From contig NZ_JAGTJJ010000032.1 of NCBI RefSeq assembly GCF_028435365.1, forward strand, positions 62,001-126,000: a stretch of DNA of 64,000 nt. The letters are read 5' to 3'. Under the pieces are notes generated by a model. That model saw nothing but the letters and a program-made list of their open reading frames with translations, had not been told where the DNA came from and did no database searches. This DNA comes from Polyangium jinanense. GTDB lineage: Bacteria; Myxococcota; Polyangia; Polyangiales; Polyangiaceae. How positions within the stretch are numbered: the first letter of the stretch is position 1; the number at the start of each line of letters is the position of its first letter. Made by a program: the position numbers and the translations under genes. Of this stretch, positions 17,680 to 27,168 are shown piece after piece.

Positions 17680-18906
17680 ATGCTGCGTGCGGCGTTCGGC
17701 GCTTCCTTCCTCGTCCCGCTCGCGTTTTCGGCCTGCATCGAGCCGGGGTATCCGCTGGCCCCGAACGGGCAGGTCGACATCCGCGTCCACGTCGCGGGCT
17801 CCCTCTTCGCGGCGGACACACTCGACGAAGCCGGAAAGCCCGTCCTGCCGCGTCAACAACCCTCCGAGACCGGCGTCACCTTGTTCCTCGCGGAGGGCGG
17901 CGCGCCAGCGTACGGCGGGTTCGTCACGGTACGCGTCGACCCGCCGGAAGCCCTCGTCCTCGGGCCCTACCCGGACGAAACCGACCCCTCCTGCCACGAG
18001 GTCGAGGGCGCGTTTCGATGCACCGCGTCGAGCGAGGGCTACGCGCGCTTCATGGTTTCTTCGCAGAGCGACTGGTCCGGCAGCGCGTCGATCCTCGTGA
18101 GCTGGGCCGAACAAACGAAGGAAGAGCCCATCACGATCCTGCCGGCCGGCCTGCCGGACTCCGCCACGAACTTCACGATGCTCGTCGCCGGCCTCGACGA
18201 GTCGCTCGACGGCGCCCGCGTCCTTCCGACCTTCCTCGCGCTCAAGTGCACCGTCGGCCCGCTGCCCGATGATCTGGGCTCCAAGTGGCGGCCCGGCGCC
18301 ATCCGCTCCCGCGAGGCGTTCGTCCGGGCCACACCGCCCTCGAACGCGCCCGGCGTCGTGGAGAACGCGCCCGTCATCGTCGAATCCCTCTTCAGCGAGG
18401 CCGCCCTCTCCACCTCGTCCGATTGCGCCGATCGCAAGACGCGCCTGCGCGTGCTGCTCGGATCGACCGGCGAGAGCGAGCGCTTCTTCCTCTGCTTCAG
18501 CGACATCGGCGGCGAGGCCGACTTCGCGGTCACCTCGGGCCAGAAGCAGATCGATCCCGGCCCGAAGGTCCTCGTCGATCCGGAGCCGCGCCTGCTCCGC
18601 GTCCGCGCGCTGCAGAGCGTCGTCGGCACCGGCACCGGCACCGGCGAAGAGGTCGATCTCTTCGAGGTCAGCGCCTTCGACGTGAACCGCGTCCGGCTCG
18701 CCATGCCCGTCGATCTCCGCGTCGACGACGATCAGCTCCTCACCATCGATCAGGCCAGCGTGACGCTCGACAAGGAGCCGACCCCCGCGACGGTCATCCC
18801 TGCCACGCCGAAATCCCCCGGCCAGGTTCGCCTCCACGTCACGCCGCGGCTCCTCTCGAGCCCCGACTGCGCCTCCGATCCGATCAGCATCGTCGAAGCG
18901 CCCTGA
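17680..18906 (+). CDS. Hypothetical lipoprotein
   Basis: This 408-residue protein starts with a lipoprotein signal peptide ending in FSAC, so it should be lipid-anchored outside the inner membrane. The body is beta-rich and acidic, with segments such as VDIRVHVAGSLFAADTL and AEGGAPAYGGFVTVRVDPP that look like Ig- or invasin-like strands; six or more Cys outside the lipobox could form disulfides. No family is recognised. It lies in a same-strand chain with the secreted 769-residue protein 25 bp downstream and then the membrane kinase, so it may be a surface component regulated with them. Confidence 0.7.
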   Translation: MLRAAFGASFLVPLAFSACIEPGYPLAPNGQVDIRVHVAGSLFAADTLDEAGKPVLPRQQPSETGVTLFLAEGGAPAYGGFVTVRVDPPEALVLGPYPDETDPSCHEVEGAFRCTASSEGYARFMVSSQSDWSGSASILVSWAEQTKEEPITILPAGLPDSATNFTMLVAGLDESLDGARVLPTFLALKCTVGPLPDDLGSKWRPGAIRSREAFVRATPPSNAPGVVENAPVIVESLFSEAALSTSSDCADRKTRLRVLLGSTGESERFFLCFSDIGGEADFAVTSGQKQIDPGPKVLVDPEPRLLRVRALQSVVGTGTGTGEEVDLFEVSAFDVNRVRLAMPVDLRVDDDQLLTIDQASVTLDKEPTPATVIPATPKSPGQVRLHVTPRLLSSPDCASDPISIVEAP

Positions 18907-18931
18907 CCTTCGCCCCGCCTCCACCCGAGCG

Positions 18932-21241
18932 ATGAACCCCATGCGACAAGCCCCCCTCGCCTCCCCTCGCGTCCCCGACGAAAGCGCCCCGCGCGCCCGC
19001 GCCGCGTGCTTCCGCTTCCTCGCGCTCTTCGGCGTCGCAGCATCGCTCTCGCTCTCGCTCGCGGGCCCCGTCGCCGCGCAGGACGAAGACGCCGACACGA
19101 CCAGCGACGACGATACGGACACGGCCGAGCCGACGACCACGCGCGTGAACACGCCGGCCTCGGGCTCGGCCCCGATGCCCGCGGATTTCAGCGGCAGCCT
19201 GCAGATCGTGCGCGGCCCGGCGACGGTGAACGGCGGCGCCACGCCCGGCACCGCGCCCGAGATCTTCCCCGAGGCGAGCCGGGTCTTCATGAGCGTCCGC
19301 GACACCGACCCCGTCCCGATCGAGACCGCGCGCCGCGGCGGCCCGTGGCTCTGCTCCACGGGGCAATGCTCGACCACGCTCGGCGAGGCCGGACAGAGCC
19401 GCATCGGCGACGACATGCTCCGCTCGATCAAGCTGCAGACGCCGACGCTCCCCTTGCCGCTCACGATCTGGGGACGCCTCGACGAGCAGGGGAAACGCAC
19501 GCTCGACTTCGACCCTGTCCTCCTCGGCCGCCGGGACTACCGCCACGTCTGCGCCTACCCGCCCATCGGGCCGAACGACAAAGCCGGCCCGCGCAAGGTC
19601 GAAAAGGCCCCGCTCTGCCGCGACGACATGCCCGTCCCGCCCCTGCCCGACTCGGCCGAGGTCCTGCTCGGCATGCAGTGGCCGAAGCAGTCCGAGATGG
19701 CCGACTTCCGCTACATCGCCATCGTCGACAGCTGCGGCAACGCCCGCGTGCAGCCCTTCCAGCGCACCTTCACCGTGCCCGTCTTCGAGGTCGCCTCGGG
19801 CGGCTGCGGCAAGGCCGACGGCAAGGTGCTGCGCATCTTCCCGAGCGGCGGCTGGCTCCGGGTGACCGCGTTCAACCTCGACAACACCGCCGCCGGCACC
19901 GTCGTCAACGCGACCTACCGCGTGTCGGTCCCGCCGCTCGAAAACCTCGTCGAGTCGAACCCGGCGCGCATGCTCTTCCCCGATCCGCAGCTCGAGGATC
20001 TCAAGGTCGACTGCGGCCCCGCGATGCGTAGGTCCTCGGGTCTGCCGTCCGCGCCGCCCTCGAGCCCGTCCGCGCCCCCGCCGGGCGTGAGGCCGTTGCA
20101 GGCCGCCGCCGCGCCTCCGCCCGACGCCGCGCCAAAAACCGCGCCCCGCGAGCCCGAAGCCTCGGGCCTCACGCCGCGCACGGCCCCGAAGCCCGGGGAC
20201 AAACCCCAGGTCCAGGCCACAAGTAAAAACCCTGCGCCAAAAACCTCGCCTGTCGCGCCGAGGACTTCGCCGATGGGGCCGCCGCGTCCGTCGCTCCCGA
20301 TGAAGGCCACGGCGCCCGCGGGCCCCGGGCCGCAGCCGCTCGCGCACATGTCGCTCGTCATCGCGCCCGAGCCGCTCCGACAAGGCGTTTGTCGCGTCCG
20401 CCTCTCCGGCTCGACCAAGGGACGCCTCGTCGCCCCGCTCGCGCTCTACGTCTCGCTCACGCGCACCGATCGCACCTCGAACGGCGCGCCTATCGAGCTG
20501 CTCACCGACCACAAGTGGATCGTCACGCCGAACTCCGCCGAGTTCCAGCTCCCGCCCCTCTCGGAGAACTTCGACGGCGACTCGCGCCTCCGGCTCGCGG
20601 TCTACAGCGATCCTTTGAACACCGACGGAAAGGTCGTCCTCGTCTCCGACGCGTCGCGCGTCGCGGCATCCTTGCGCTCGGGCGGCGAGGCCACGCCCGA
20701 GGCGGCGCGCAGGCTCATCGGCTCGGCCACCATCCACTCCGTCCCGCTCTGCGGCGAGTCGAACTTCGAGACCCTCGAAGCCGCCGGGAGCTGCCTCCGC
20801 GCCTACCTCACGATCCCGGCCATGCTGGCCACGCTCCAGATCACGCGCGCCCCCTGGCTCGAACGACCCCTCGTCACGCGTAGCGTCCTCAGCGCCGTCG
20901 GCGTCGCCCTCGCCGTCGACAGCTACGACCCCGTCCGCCGCCGCGCCTTCCCCGTCGCCGGCCAGCTCGGCGGCTCCATCCAGCAGCTCGGCGACGGTCG
21001 CGTGGGCCTGCTCGGCTACCTCGGGGTCGCCCCGACCATCCCGGTCCTCGGCGACGGCGGCAATACCACCTCCTTCGGCTTCCTGGCCGGCATCGGCCTG
21101 TCCTACATCACGAACGAAAGCGGCCCCGACGAAGGCCTCAAGCCCGCGGCCTTCCTCTCCGTCGTCGTTCAGGTTGGACAGGCCACACCTCAAGTCTCCA
21201 GTTCCGGAAGGGCTGTGTTCGGCACTTACCAGGGGGAGTGA
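18932..21241 (+). CDS. Large secreted protein with Pro-rich linker, unknown function
   Basis: This 769-residue protein has a signal peptide (hydrophobic core ALFGVAASLSLSLAGPVAA, cleavage before QDED) followed by an acidic Thr-rich stretch. Residues about 40-360 form a Cys-containing globular region, about 365-460 is a Pro/Ala/Lys-rich linker of the kind that spans the periplasm or cell wall, and the C-terminal 300 residues end in Gly-rich strand-like segments (GFLAGIGLSYITNES). No family is recognised. Two nearby ATGs (18932 and 18941) could both be used. Its TGA overlaps the GTG start of the downstream kinase gene, implying translational coupling between the two products. Confidence 0.72.
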   Translation: MNPMRQAPLASPRVPDESAPRARAACFRFLALFGVAASLSLSLAGPVAAQDEDADTTSDDDTDTAEPTTTRVNTPASGSAPMPADFSGSLQIVRGPATVNGGATPGTAPEIFPEASRVFMSVRDTDPVPIETARRGGPWLCSTGQCSTTLGEAGQSRIGDDMLRSIKLQTPTLPLPLTIWGRLDEQGKRTLDFDPVLLGRRDYRHVCAYPPIGPNDKAGPRKVEKAPLCRDDMPVPPLPDSAEVLLGMQWPKQSEMADFRYIAIVDSCGNARVQPFQRTFTVPVFEVASGGCGKADGKVLRIFPSGGWLRVTAFNLDNTAAGTVVNATYRVSVPPLENLVESNPARMLFPDPQLEDLKVDCGPAMRRSSGLPSAPPSSPSAPPPGVRPLQAAAAPPPDAAPKTAPREPEASGLTPRTAPKPGDKPQVQATSKNPAPKTSPVAPRTSPMGPPRPSLPMKATAPAGPGPQPLAHMSLVIAPEPLRQGVCRVRLSGSTKGRLVAPLALYVSLTRTDRTSNGAPIELLTDHKWIVTPNSAEFQLPPLSENFDGDSRLRLAVYSDPLNTDGKVVLVSDASRVAASLRSGGEATPEAARRLIGSATIHSVPLCGESNFETLEAAGSCLRAYLTIPAMLATLQITRAPWLERPLVTRSVLSAVGVALAVDSYDPVRRRAFPVAGQLGGSIQQLGDGRVGLLGYLGVAPTIPVLGDGGNTTSFGFLAGIGLSYITNESGPDEGLKPAAFLSVVVQVGQATPQVSSSGRAVFGTYQGE

Positions 21242-22569
21242 TAAGCTCGTCGACCAGGGCTCCCGCCCGACCCCACACGCCTGCCGAACTTGCCGATCCC
21301 CACGTGAACGAAGGAGACCTCGTCGCCGGACGTTACCGACTCCTGCGCCCCATCGGGCGAGGCGCGATGGGTACGGTCTGGGCCGGCCGGCACGAGCTGC
21401 TCGGGCGTGACTTCGCCCTCAAGTTCGCGAGCCTCCCCCTCCGCGCCGGCCCCGAGGCGCGCGCGCGTTTCCTCCGTGAAGCGCAGGCCATCGGCCGCCT
21501 CCGCCATCCAAACGTCGTCGACGTCGCGGACTTCGGCGAGGTCGCCCCCGGCGGCGGGCTCTACCTCGCGATGGAGCTGCTCGAAGGCCAGTCGCTCGCC
21601 GCGCGCATCGAGGAGCAAGGCGCGCTCCGCCCCGCCGAGGCCGTCGCGATCGCGGCCGAGATCGCGCGAGGCCTCGCCGCCGCGCACGTCGCCGGCATCG
21701 TGCATCGCGACATCAAGCCCGAGAACATCTTCCTCTCCCGTGGAATGCGCGGCGGCCTCGTTCCGAAGCTGCTCGACTTCGGCATCAGCAAGCAGCAACA
21801 AGCCGACGAGACCCTCGCCACGATGAACGGCGTGCCCTTCGGCACCCCCGCGTACATGAGCCCCGAGCAGGCCCTCGGCGAGCTCGACGTCGATCACCGC
21901 ACCGACGTGTGGTCGCTGGGCGTCGTGCTGCACGAGATGCTCGCGGGCAAACATCCGTTCGTCGCGCCAAACTACCAGGCGCTCATGACGAAGATCGCCG
22001 AATCGCCTGCCGCGTCGCTCGATGTGTCGGTGCCCGAGGTCGTTCGCAACATCGTGACGAGGTGCCTGCAGAAGAACCCCGCGGACAGGTTCGCCGACGC
22101 CGACGCGCTCGCGACGGCGCTCGAAGATGCGCTCGCGAGGATCGGTCCGGGTGAGGTCGCGATAGAGCGCCCGCGCGCCTTGCCTTCGTTGCGCCCGCCC
22201 ACGAGCGCCGACGCGGCGCAGCCTGCCTCCTCGCCCAAACGTGGACCCGCGCTCGCCGCCGCCGTCGTCGCGACGGGTCTGCTCGCGGGCCTCGCCGTGG
22301 TCGCCCTCGCCGGCAAGCGCGACGCAGATCCCGCGACGCCCGCGCCTGTCCCGAGCGCGCCGGTGGCCGAAGCTCTCCCGACACCACGCGAAACTTCGCT
22401 CCCCGCGACGCCTCCGAGCGCTACGCCCACGGCCACGACGACGCAGGCTCCTGTCGCGCCACGCAGCGCCAATCCCGTGACGCATGGGCCTTCGGGATCG
22501 GCCTCGGGAAAGGCCTCGGGCCCGACGGGGAAGCGCCCCACGACGAACGTCAACGACCCTGGTTTCTGA
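21238..22569 (+). CDS. Membrane-anchored Ser/Thr protein kinase
   Basis: This 443-residue product has a Hanks-type kinase domain at about residues 27-295: GRGAMGTVWAGRH, Lys in FALKFA, catalytic HRDIKPEN, DFGIS and activation segment GTPAYMSPEQ, all intact, so activity is expected. A single hydrophobic segment at about 340-360 (AAAVVATGLLAGLAVVALAG) is followed by a short Pro/Thr/Ala-rich tail outside the membrane with no sensor domain. The GTG start at 21238 overlaps the preceding stop as GTGA and is served by GGGGAG just upstream inside the previous gene. It probably transmits or receives a signal linked to the surrounding secreted proteins. Confidence 0.9.
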   Translation: MISSSTRAPARPHTPAELADPHVNEGDLVAGRYRLLRPIGRGAMGTVWAGRHELLGRDFALKFASLPLRAGPEARARFLREAQAIGRLRHPNVVDVADFGEVAPGGGLYLAMELLEGQSLAARIEEQGALRPAEAVAIAAEIARGLAAAHVAGIVHRDIKPENIFLSRGMRGGLVPKLLDFGISKQQQADETLATMNGVPFGTPAYMSPEQALGELDVDHRTDVWSLGVVLHEMLAGKHPFVAPNYQALMTKIAESPAASLDVSVPEVVRNIVTRCLQKNPADRFADADALATALEDALARIGPGEVAIERPRALPSLRPPTSADAAQPASSPKRGPALAAAVVATGLLAGLAVVALAGKRDADPATPAPVPSAPVAEALPTPRETSLPATPPSATPTATTTQAPVAPRSANPVTHGPSGSASGKASGPTGKRPTTNVNDPGF

Positions 22570-22627
22570 GGCCCACGTGCACCCAGCCCATGGAGAAGCG
22601 TGGTACCATCTTTCCCGAGGGTTCGTT

Positions 22628-23584
22628 TTGCGTCGGTTTCACTCTCAGGCAGCCTGCATGGGGATCACCTTGCTCGCTGGCACCTCGTGGCCGGCGAGTG
22701 TGTGGGCTAACGAACCTCCCACAGCCGCAGAGCTGAAGGAGGCGCGGGAGCAGTTCACGCGGGGGCGAAAGCTCGAAGACGAGGGCAAGTTCGCCGAGGC
22801 ACTCGCGCTGTTCCAGAGCGTAGGTCAGGTGAAGATGACCCCGCAGGTGCGCTTCCACATCGCACTCTGCCTGGAGCACACCGGGAAGCTGGTCGACGCC
22901 CTGGAGACGTTCCGGATCGCCGCGCGCGAGGCAACGTCCACCGCGCCGAACGTGGTGGCCGAGGCAAACCAGCACATCGACGCGCTCGAAAAACGTGTGC
23001 CGACGCTGACGGTCCTGGTCGCGAAGGGTCACCCAGGCGACGCGATCTCCCTGGACGGGCGGCCGGTCACCGCAGGGTCCGCGCTTCGTGTGGATCCAGG
23101 GGGATACGCGGTGACGTTGCGGCGGGACGGCGCGGTCGTGAGCGAGCAACGCGTGACGCTGGAAGAGGGCAAGAGCCTGCGGGTAGAGCTCGCGGCGACA
23201 CCAGGCGGCGAGGGCAGCGGCCCGTCCGCGCCCTTCTCACTTCAGCGAACACTCGGCTGGACGGCAGTCGGCGTGTCGGCGGCCTCGCTCGTGACCATGG
23301 GCGTGTTCATCGGGCTGCGCTCGGATCGGCTCTCGAAGGTCGAGGCCGCTTGCCCGACGCTCACGAACTGCGATCCGTCGGTCGCGCCGATCGCGAACGA
23401 GGGCGCGACCTACGCGACGCTCGTCAACGTGTTCGCCGGGCTCTCGGGGGCAGCGGCCGTCGCAGGCGTCGCGCTGTTGCTCACGGCGCCCGCGCCCGCC
23501 CCGAGCGCCCCGAGTGCAGGCTTGCGTTTGAACCCCGTGTTCGCTCCCGGGGTCGGATTCGTATCGGTCGAAGGGAGGTTCTGA
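22628..23584 (+). CDS. Periplasmic TPR-like/PEGA-like protein with C-terminal membrane segments
   Basis: A signal-like leader (core ITLLAGTSWPASVWA) is followed by helical TPR-like repeats (about residues 35-110: AREQFTRGRKLEDEGKFAEALALFQ, FHIALCLEHTGKLVDALETF). Next comes a PEGA-like beta-domain (TLTVLVAKGHPGDAISLDG ... GYAVTLRRDGAVV) and then two hydrophobic helices near residues 220-245 and 275-300. PEGA-TPR proteins are frequent beside kinases in myxobacteria; their roles are mostly unknown. The start is uncertain: TTG 22628 gives an Arg-Arg leader after CGAGGG, ATG 22658 and GTG 22577 are alternatives. It follows the kinase gene closely and overlaps the next gene by one base. Confidence 0.7.
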   Translation: MRRFHSQAACMGITLLAGTSWPASVWANEPPTAAELKEAREQFTRGRKLEDEGKFAEALALFQSVGQVKMTPQVRFHIALCLEHTGKLVDALETFRIAAREATSTAPNVVAEANQHIDALEKRVPTLTVLVAKGHPGDAISLDGRPVTAGSALRVDPGGYAVTLRRDGAVVSEQRVTLEEGKSLRVELAATPGGEGSGPSAPFSLQRTLGWTAVGVSAASLVTMGVFIGLRSDRLSKVEAACPTLTNCDPSVAPIANEGATYATLVNVFAGLSGAAAVAGVALLLTAPAPAPSAPSAGLRLNPVFAPGVGFVSVEGRF

Positions 23585-23961
23585 TGCTGCAAACGAGCCG
23601 CGAGCGCTCTCCGCTTTCGTTCTTCTGCTGTCTGCTCCTCGGCGTCTCTGCGTGCACGTTCCCGGCGATCGATTACGTCGAGCCGGGCGAGGCCGACATC
23701 GAGGCCGTCGCGTGCGCGGCCACGCCCCAATGCGCGAACGAAGTCGACACCTGCGCGAAGCAGGCCTACGGGCAGCGGAGCGCGTGCGTCTCCCAGTGCG
23801 AGAAATCCGGGCCCATGAGCTTGAACCCGGATTGCTCGTCGTGCGACTCCGCGCTCGAGACGAACCTGAACATCTGCGTCGCGAAATGCGAGTCGTGCAA
23901 CGCGGCCGACGGCTGCTCGAACGCCACCGACAGTTGCCGCGCCCTGCTCGGTCTCCCCTGA
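23584..23961 (+). CDS. Small Cys-rich lipoprotein
   Basis: This 125-residue protein has a lipoprotein signal (LLLGVSAC) and then 14 Cys in about 100 residues, arranged in repeated C-x3-C and C-x2-C pairs (CVSQCEKSG, CSSCDSALE, CVAKCESCN), so it should be a disulfide-stabilised extracytoplasmic domain or, less likely, a metal-binding one. No family is recognised. The start overlaps the preceding stop as TGATG, so translation is coupled to the PEGA-like gene. It ends the plus-strand run; repeat copy B begins 40 bp after its stop. Confidence 0.72.
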   Translation: MLQTSRERSPLSFFCCLLLGVSACTFPAIDYVEPGEADIEAVACAATPQCANEVDTCAKQAYGQRSACVSQCEKSGPMSLNPDCSSCDSALETNLNICVAKCESCNAADGCSNATDSCRALLGLP

Positions 23962-24000
23962 CGCGCGCCGCGCGCGCCTTCCGTCGGAGGGTGGTTGGCA

Positions 24001-24374
24001 GCGTTTCGCTGGGGCTTTGCCCCAGGCCCCACCGGGGCTATCCGCCCCTGGACCCGGACCAGCGCAAGCGCTGGACCCGGGGTCGATGAACTGCGCGATG
24101 CGCAGTTCATCGAACAGGCCAAGGCAAGACCAGCGAAGGCCCTGCCAATCGAGACAGCCGCGCTGACGGTTCTGCCGGCAACGTGCCCGTCGCCAGCGGG
24201 CAACGCACCTTCCTGGTCTTGCCACCGGCCCGTGGAAGAACTGCGCATCGCGCAGTTCTTCCAACACGAGTCCAGGGCTTGCCCTGGTTCGGGTCGAGGG
24301 GCGAACAGCCCCCGCGGGGTCCGGGGCAGCGCCCCGGCGCGGCGGCGCCAAGAAGAGACCAATGCTCCGTCTCA
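24001..24374 (+). repeat. Hairpin repeat element, full form (copy B)
   Basis: Order of parts: CTGGGGC-n3-GCCCCAG; GGGGC-n5-GCCCC; CCAGCGCAAGCGCTGG; a 31-base palindrome at 24083-24113 with perfect 14-base arms (TCGATGAACTGCGC); AACAGGCC and AAGACCAG; a central stretch; then the mirrored CTGGTCTTG and GGCC; a second palindrome with arms GGAAGAACTGCGC (24233-24261); CCAGGGCTTGCCCTGG; and a GC-rich end GCGCCCCGGCGCGGCGG followed by AAGAAGAGACC. The element has no open frame of its own. It lies between convergent genes and its right edge reaches the 3' end of the AraC gene. Confidence 0.85.
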
Positions 24375-25289
24375 GGCCCCGGTGCGGCGACGCTGATCGC
24401 GAAAGGCCCGGGGGGTCATCCCCTGGGCGCGCCGGAAGGTGCGGATGAAATGGGTGACGTCGGCATAGCCCACCTGGTCTGCGATGCTCTCGATGCTCGC
24501 GTCCGTCTCCAGGAGCCGCCGCCGGGCCTCGGCCATTCGATGTTCGCGCAGCCAGTCCCCCACCGTCAGCCCTGTCTCCCGGCGGATGGCGTTGGCCAGG
24601 TGGGAAGGCGTGCGCCCGACCGCCGACGCGACGTCCTGCAGCGAGAGGGACTCCAGACAGTGCGCCTCGATGAAACTGAGCGCGTCGTGCACGAGCCCGC
24701 TGAGCATGGGCGGAGCCAGAGGCGCGTGCTCTGAAAGCTCGCGCATGAGCTCCGTGATCAGGATGGTAAACCATGCGAGCGCGGCGTTGTCCGCGCCCCA
24801 CTGGGCCTCTCGCAGCTCGGTATCCATTTCGGCCACCAGGCGCTCGATTCGCTGCCGCCGGGGCTCTCCGGGTCGCAGCCGGAGCAGTCCCCGGAGAAAG
24901 AGACTGCGCACCGGCGCGTCCTTCGCATCGCCCCGGATTCGTGGTCGTCCCGGCAGCCGCTCCGGAGCGCTCAGCAGCGTCGGATCAAAGCCCACGATCC
25001 ATCCCTCCAGGTCGCCGACATCGAGGGGCTGATGCTCCACGCCCGCGGGGACGAGGTGGATATCCCCGGCATGGAGATCGACCTGCTCCAGATGACGGCC
25101 TCGCCCCCTTCCCGCAGTCAGCACGAAAACCATGAAGAAGGTCGAGACGAGCGGCCCGGGCGGCAGCGTGGACCGCTTTTGCCCTGGGATGCGAACGACA
25201 CGCAAAGGCAAGCCCCCGGCGCCGAACCCGTCCAGCGTGAGAACGTGGGGAGGGGGGTGCTGAGGCGTGCGGCGCATGTCCTTTAGCAT
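24372..25289 (-). CDS. AraC-family transcriptional regulator
   Basis: This 305-residue protein has a cupin-like N-terminal sensing part (about 1-110; VSTFFMVFVLTAGRG ... HAGDIHLVPAGVEHQPL). A C-terminal AraC/XylS DNA-binding domain (about 205-300) carries both helix-turn-helix units: LQDVASAVGRTPSHLANAIR and the signature IESIADQVGYADVTHFIRTF followed by GMTPRAFR. ATG 25289 gives the natural start; ATG 25277 is a second option. It points toward repeat copy B and away from the DUF3943-like gene. A target is not evident; the divergently placed or neighbouring glycan cluster is a guess only. Confidence 0.92.
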   Translation of the reverse strand: MLKDMRRTPQHPPPHVLTLDGFGAGGLPLRVVRIPGQKRSTLPPGPLVSTFFMVFVLTAGRGRGRHLEQVDLHAGDIHLVPAGVEHQPLDVGDLEGWIVGFDPTLLSAPERLPGRPRIRGDAKDAPVRSLFLRGLLRLRPGEPRRQRIERLVAEMDTELREAQWGADNAALAWFTILITELMRELSEHAPLAPPMLSGLVHDALSFIEAHCLESLSLQDVASAVGRTPSHLANAIRRETGLTVGDWLREHRMAEARRRLLETDASIESIADQVGYADVTHFIRTFRRAQGMTPRAFRDQRRRTGA

Positions 25290-25329
25290 CGCATACTCCG
25301 GCGTGCGCGCGTTCCCGGGAAGCGCTGAC

Positions 25330-27135
25330 TCAGAACCGAAACGTGATCCCCGCGCGGAACTTCGTGCTCTCGTGTGACGCGCGGAACGAGCCCATCCGAC
25401 CCCACCGATCGAGGTGCTCGACCTCGACCCACGCGAGCCGCTGCTTTTCGCTCGGCAGCATATACGACAGCCAGACGCGCTCACCCGAGCGTTGATCCCG
25501 CAGGTGCACGTCGTTCGTGACTCGCTCCTGGAATCGATCGAGCCCCTCGATCGATTCGAAGAAATCGTACGTGAGCTGCGCACCGAGCTCGAAGCGCTGG
25601 TACGAAAGCGAGAGCGTCGGGCGAACGGTCGCGCCGAGCGCGAAGTAGTAGCGTTTGTCCGCGACCACGGTCTTTAACCCCTTGTCGCCGCGCGTACCGA
25701 TGTACGCGGACGCGGCCATCGAATGCACGGCTCCGAAGTCGCCGTAGGCGTCCACGCTGGCGCGGGCGCGGGCCTTTCCGTGGTGGAGCGTGAGATCGAC
25801 GGTCAGGCCGAGCGCGTTGGCGACGCCCAGTTTGTCCTCCTCCATGCCGTCCTGACGGTGCTTTGCGTAGTTGAAGGCCGTCGAGGGGCCGGCGAAGATT
25901 GCGTATCCGCGCCGGCCGCCGTAACCGTCGGGCACGATCTTCTGATCGTAGACGCCGCCGAGCAAAACCCGCGTGATGAAATCGAGCTGCTCGACGCCTT
26001 GATCGTCGACGGATCCCACGAGCCGGATGCTCGTCACGTCGCCGGGATCGAGGCTCTTCGTGACCTCGCCGAAATGATCGAACTCCGGGATATCGATGAT
26101 CTCGGTGCTCACGCCGATACGGCGCTGCGACAGGCGCAGGCCGTCCTTCCCGGTCTCCGCGCTCACGCCGACGAGCACGTCGAAGCGATGCCAGGCGTCC
26201 GCGGGCAAGCCGAGATCGTCGAGCGCCTTCGCCCGCGTGACGTGCCCATGATCGAGGCGCCGACGGAGGTAATGGAACGGCGAGAAGACGAGGGAGAGAA
26301 CGTTGTTCGCCGTGTTGTCCTCGCCGCGCTCGAAGAACAAACCGAGCTGGTGCAGCGCCTCGCCGACGGCGAAGCCGCCTTGCGGCGTGAGGACGATGTC
26401 GTTCAGGCTGACTTTTTCGCGGTACTCGCCGAGGTACTCCCACAAGAGCGAGCCCCCGAACGAGAACAGGAACGACTCGCCCGCGCCGAGCCCGGCGCCA
26501 CGTGCGGCGAGGTACGTCATCGTGCCGGCGGCGGGGTGCGAGTACGTGTTCGTCTCGAACTTGTTCGTGTCGAACCGCACGGCTTCGAGGGTCCAGACTT
26601 TTTTGTAAAAGCTCGGCGCCGACCACGAGAGCTCCCAGTCGACGCTGTTGTCGTTCATGTGGACCCAGTAGTCCGCGAGGCCGTAGCTCATCAGGCCGAC
26701 GATCGTGGCGCCCGCTGCCAGGCGATAGCGGAAGCGGGGCTCGCGGAGCACGCGCCACGGGTGCGGATCGAGGTCCCAGGAAAAACCCGCGCCCGCGAGC
26801 ACGAGCGGCGGCGCGTTCCCCGGGCCCGGAAACACCCGCGCGCCGATCGGAGCGTCCGGCGAGAGCCAGAGCCGCAGCGGCGGAAGGCCGAGCGCAGGCG
26901 CTCCGTCGACCTCGACGGCATTCGCGAAGGGATCGAGCACGGGATCCGGGATCGGATCGAGCGGGACCGGCGGCGGAGGCTCGGGGTCGGCCGCCTGCGC
27001 GATCGACGCGGGCAAGAGCCCGACCGAACAGACGAGCACGCGCGCGAAGGCGCGGCGAATGCGCCTCGTGCTCGTCTGTTTGCTCTCGTGCGTCGCTCGC
27101 GCGTCGGTCGCCAAGACGCCTCGCACGGGAGGCAA
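25330..27135 (-). CDS. DUF3943-like outer-membrane beta-barrel protein
   Basis: This product of about 600 residues has an Arg-rich leader and signal peptide (VLVCSVGLLPASIAQA-A) and then a Pro-rich linker. The middle holds landmarks I associate with DUF3943: FETNTYSHPAAGTMTYLAARG and a Gly-rich SLLWEYLGEYREKVSLNDIVLTP (split here from a longer block), with FAVGEALHQL. The last third alternates polar and hydrophobic residues, ends in Phe (AGITFRF) and looks like an outer-membrane barrel. The start codon is unclear: the farthest is TTG 27135, with GTG 27126 also possible. It is the last gene of a five-gene minus-strand run with two methyltransferases, a deacetylase and a glycosyltransferase. 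Confidence 0.68.
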   Translation of the reverse strand: MPPVRGVLATDARATHESKQTSTRRIRRAFARVLVCSVGLLPASIAQAADPEPPPPVPLDPIPDPVLDPFANAVEVDGAPALGLPPLRLWLSPDAPIGARVFPGPGNAPPLVLAGAGFSWDLDPHPWRVLREPRFRYRLAAGATIVGLMSYGLADYWVHMNDNSVDWELSWSAPSFYKKVWTLEAVRFDTNKFETNTYSHPAAGTMTYLAARGAGLGAGESFLFSFGGSLLWEYLGEYREKVSLNDIVLTPQGGFAVGEALHQLGLFFERGEDNTANNVLSLVFSPFHYLRRRLDHGHVTRAKALDDLGLPADAWHRFDVLVGVSAETGKDGLRLSQRRIGVSTEIIDIPEFDHFGEVTKSLDPGDVTSIRLVGSVDDQGVEQLDFITRVLLGGVYDQKIVPDGYGGRRGYAIFAGPSTAFNYAKHRQDGMEEDKLGVANALGLTVDLTLHHGKARARASVDAYGDFGAVHSMAASAYIGTRGDKGLKTVVADKRYYFALGATVRPTLSLSYQRFELGAQLTYDFFESIEGLDRFQERVTNDVHLRDQRSGERVWLSYMLPSEKQRLAWVEVEHLDRWGRMGSFRASHESTKFRAGITFRF

Positions 27136-27168
27136 GCAAGACGCGCGCCCGTCAGCGGAGTCCGCTCG

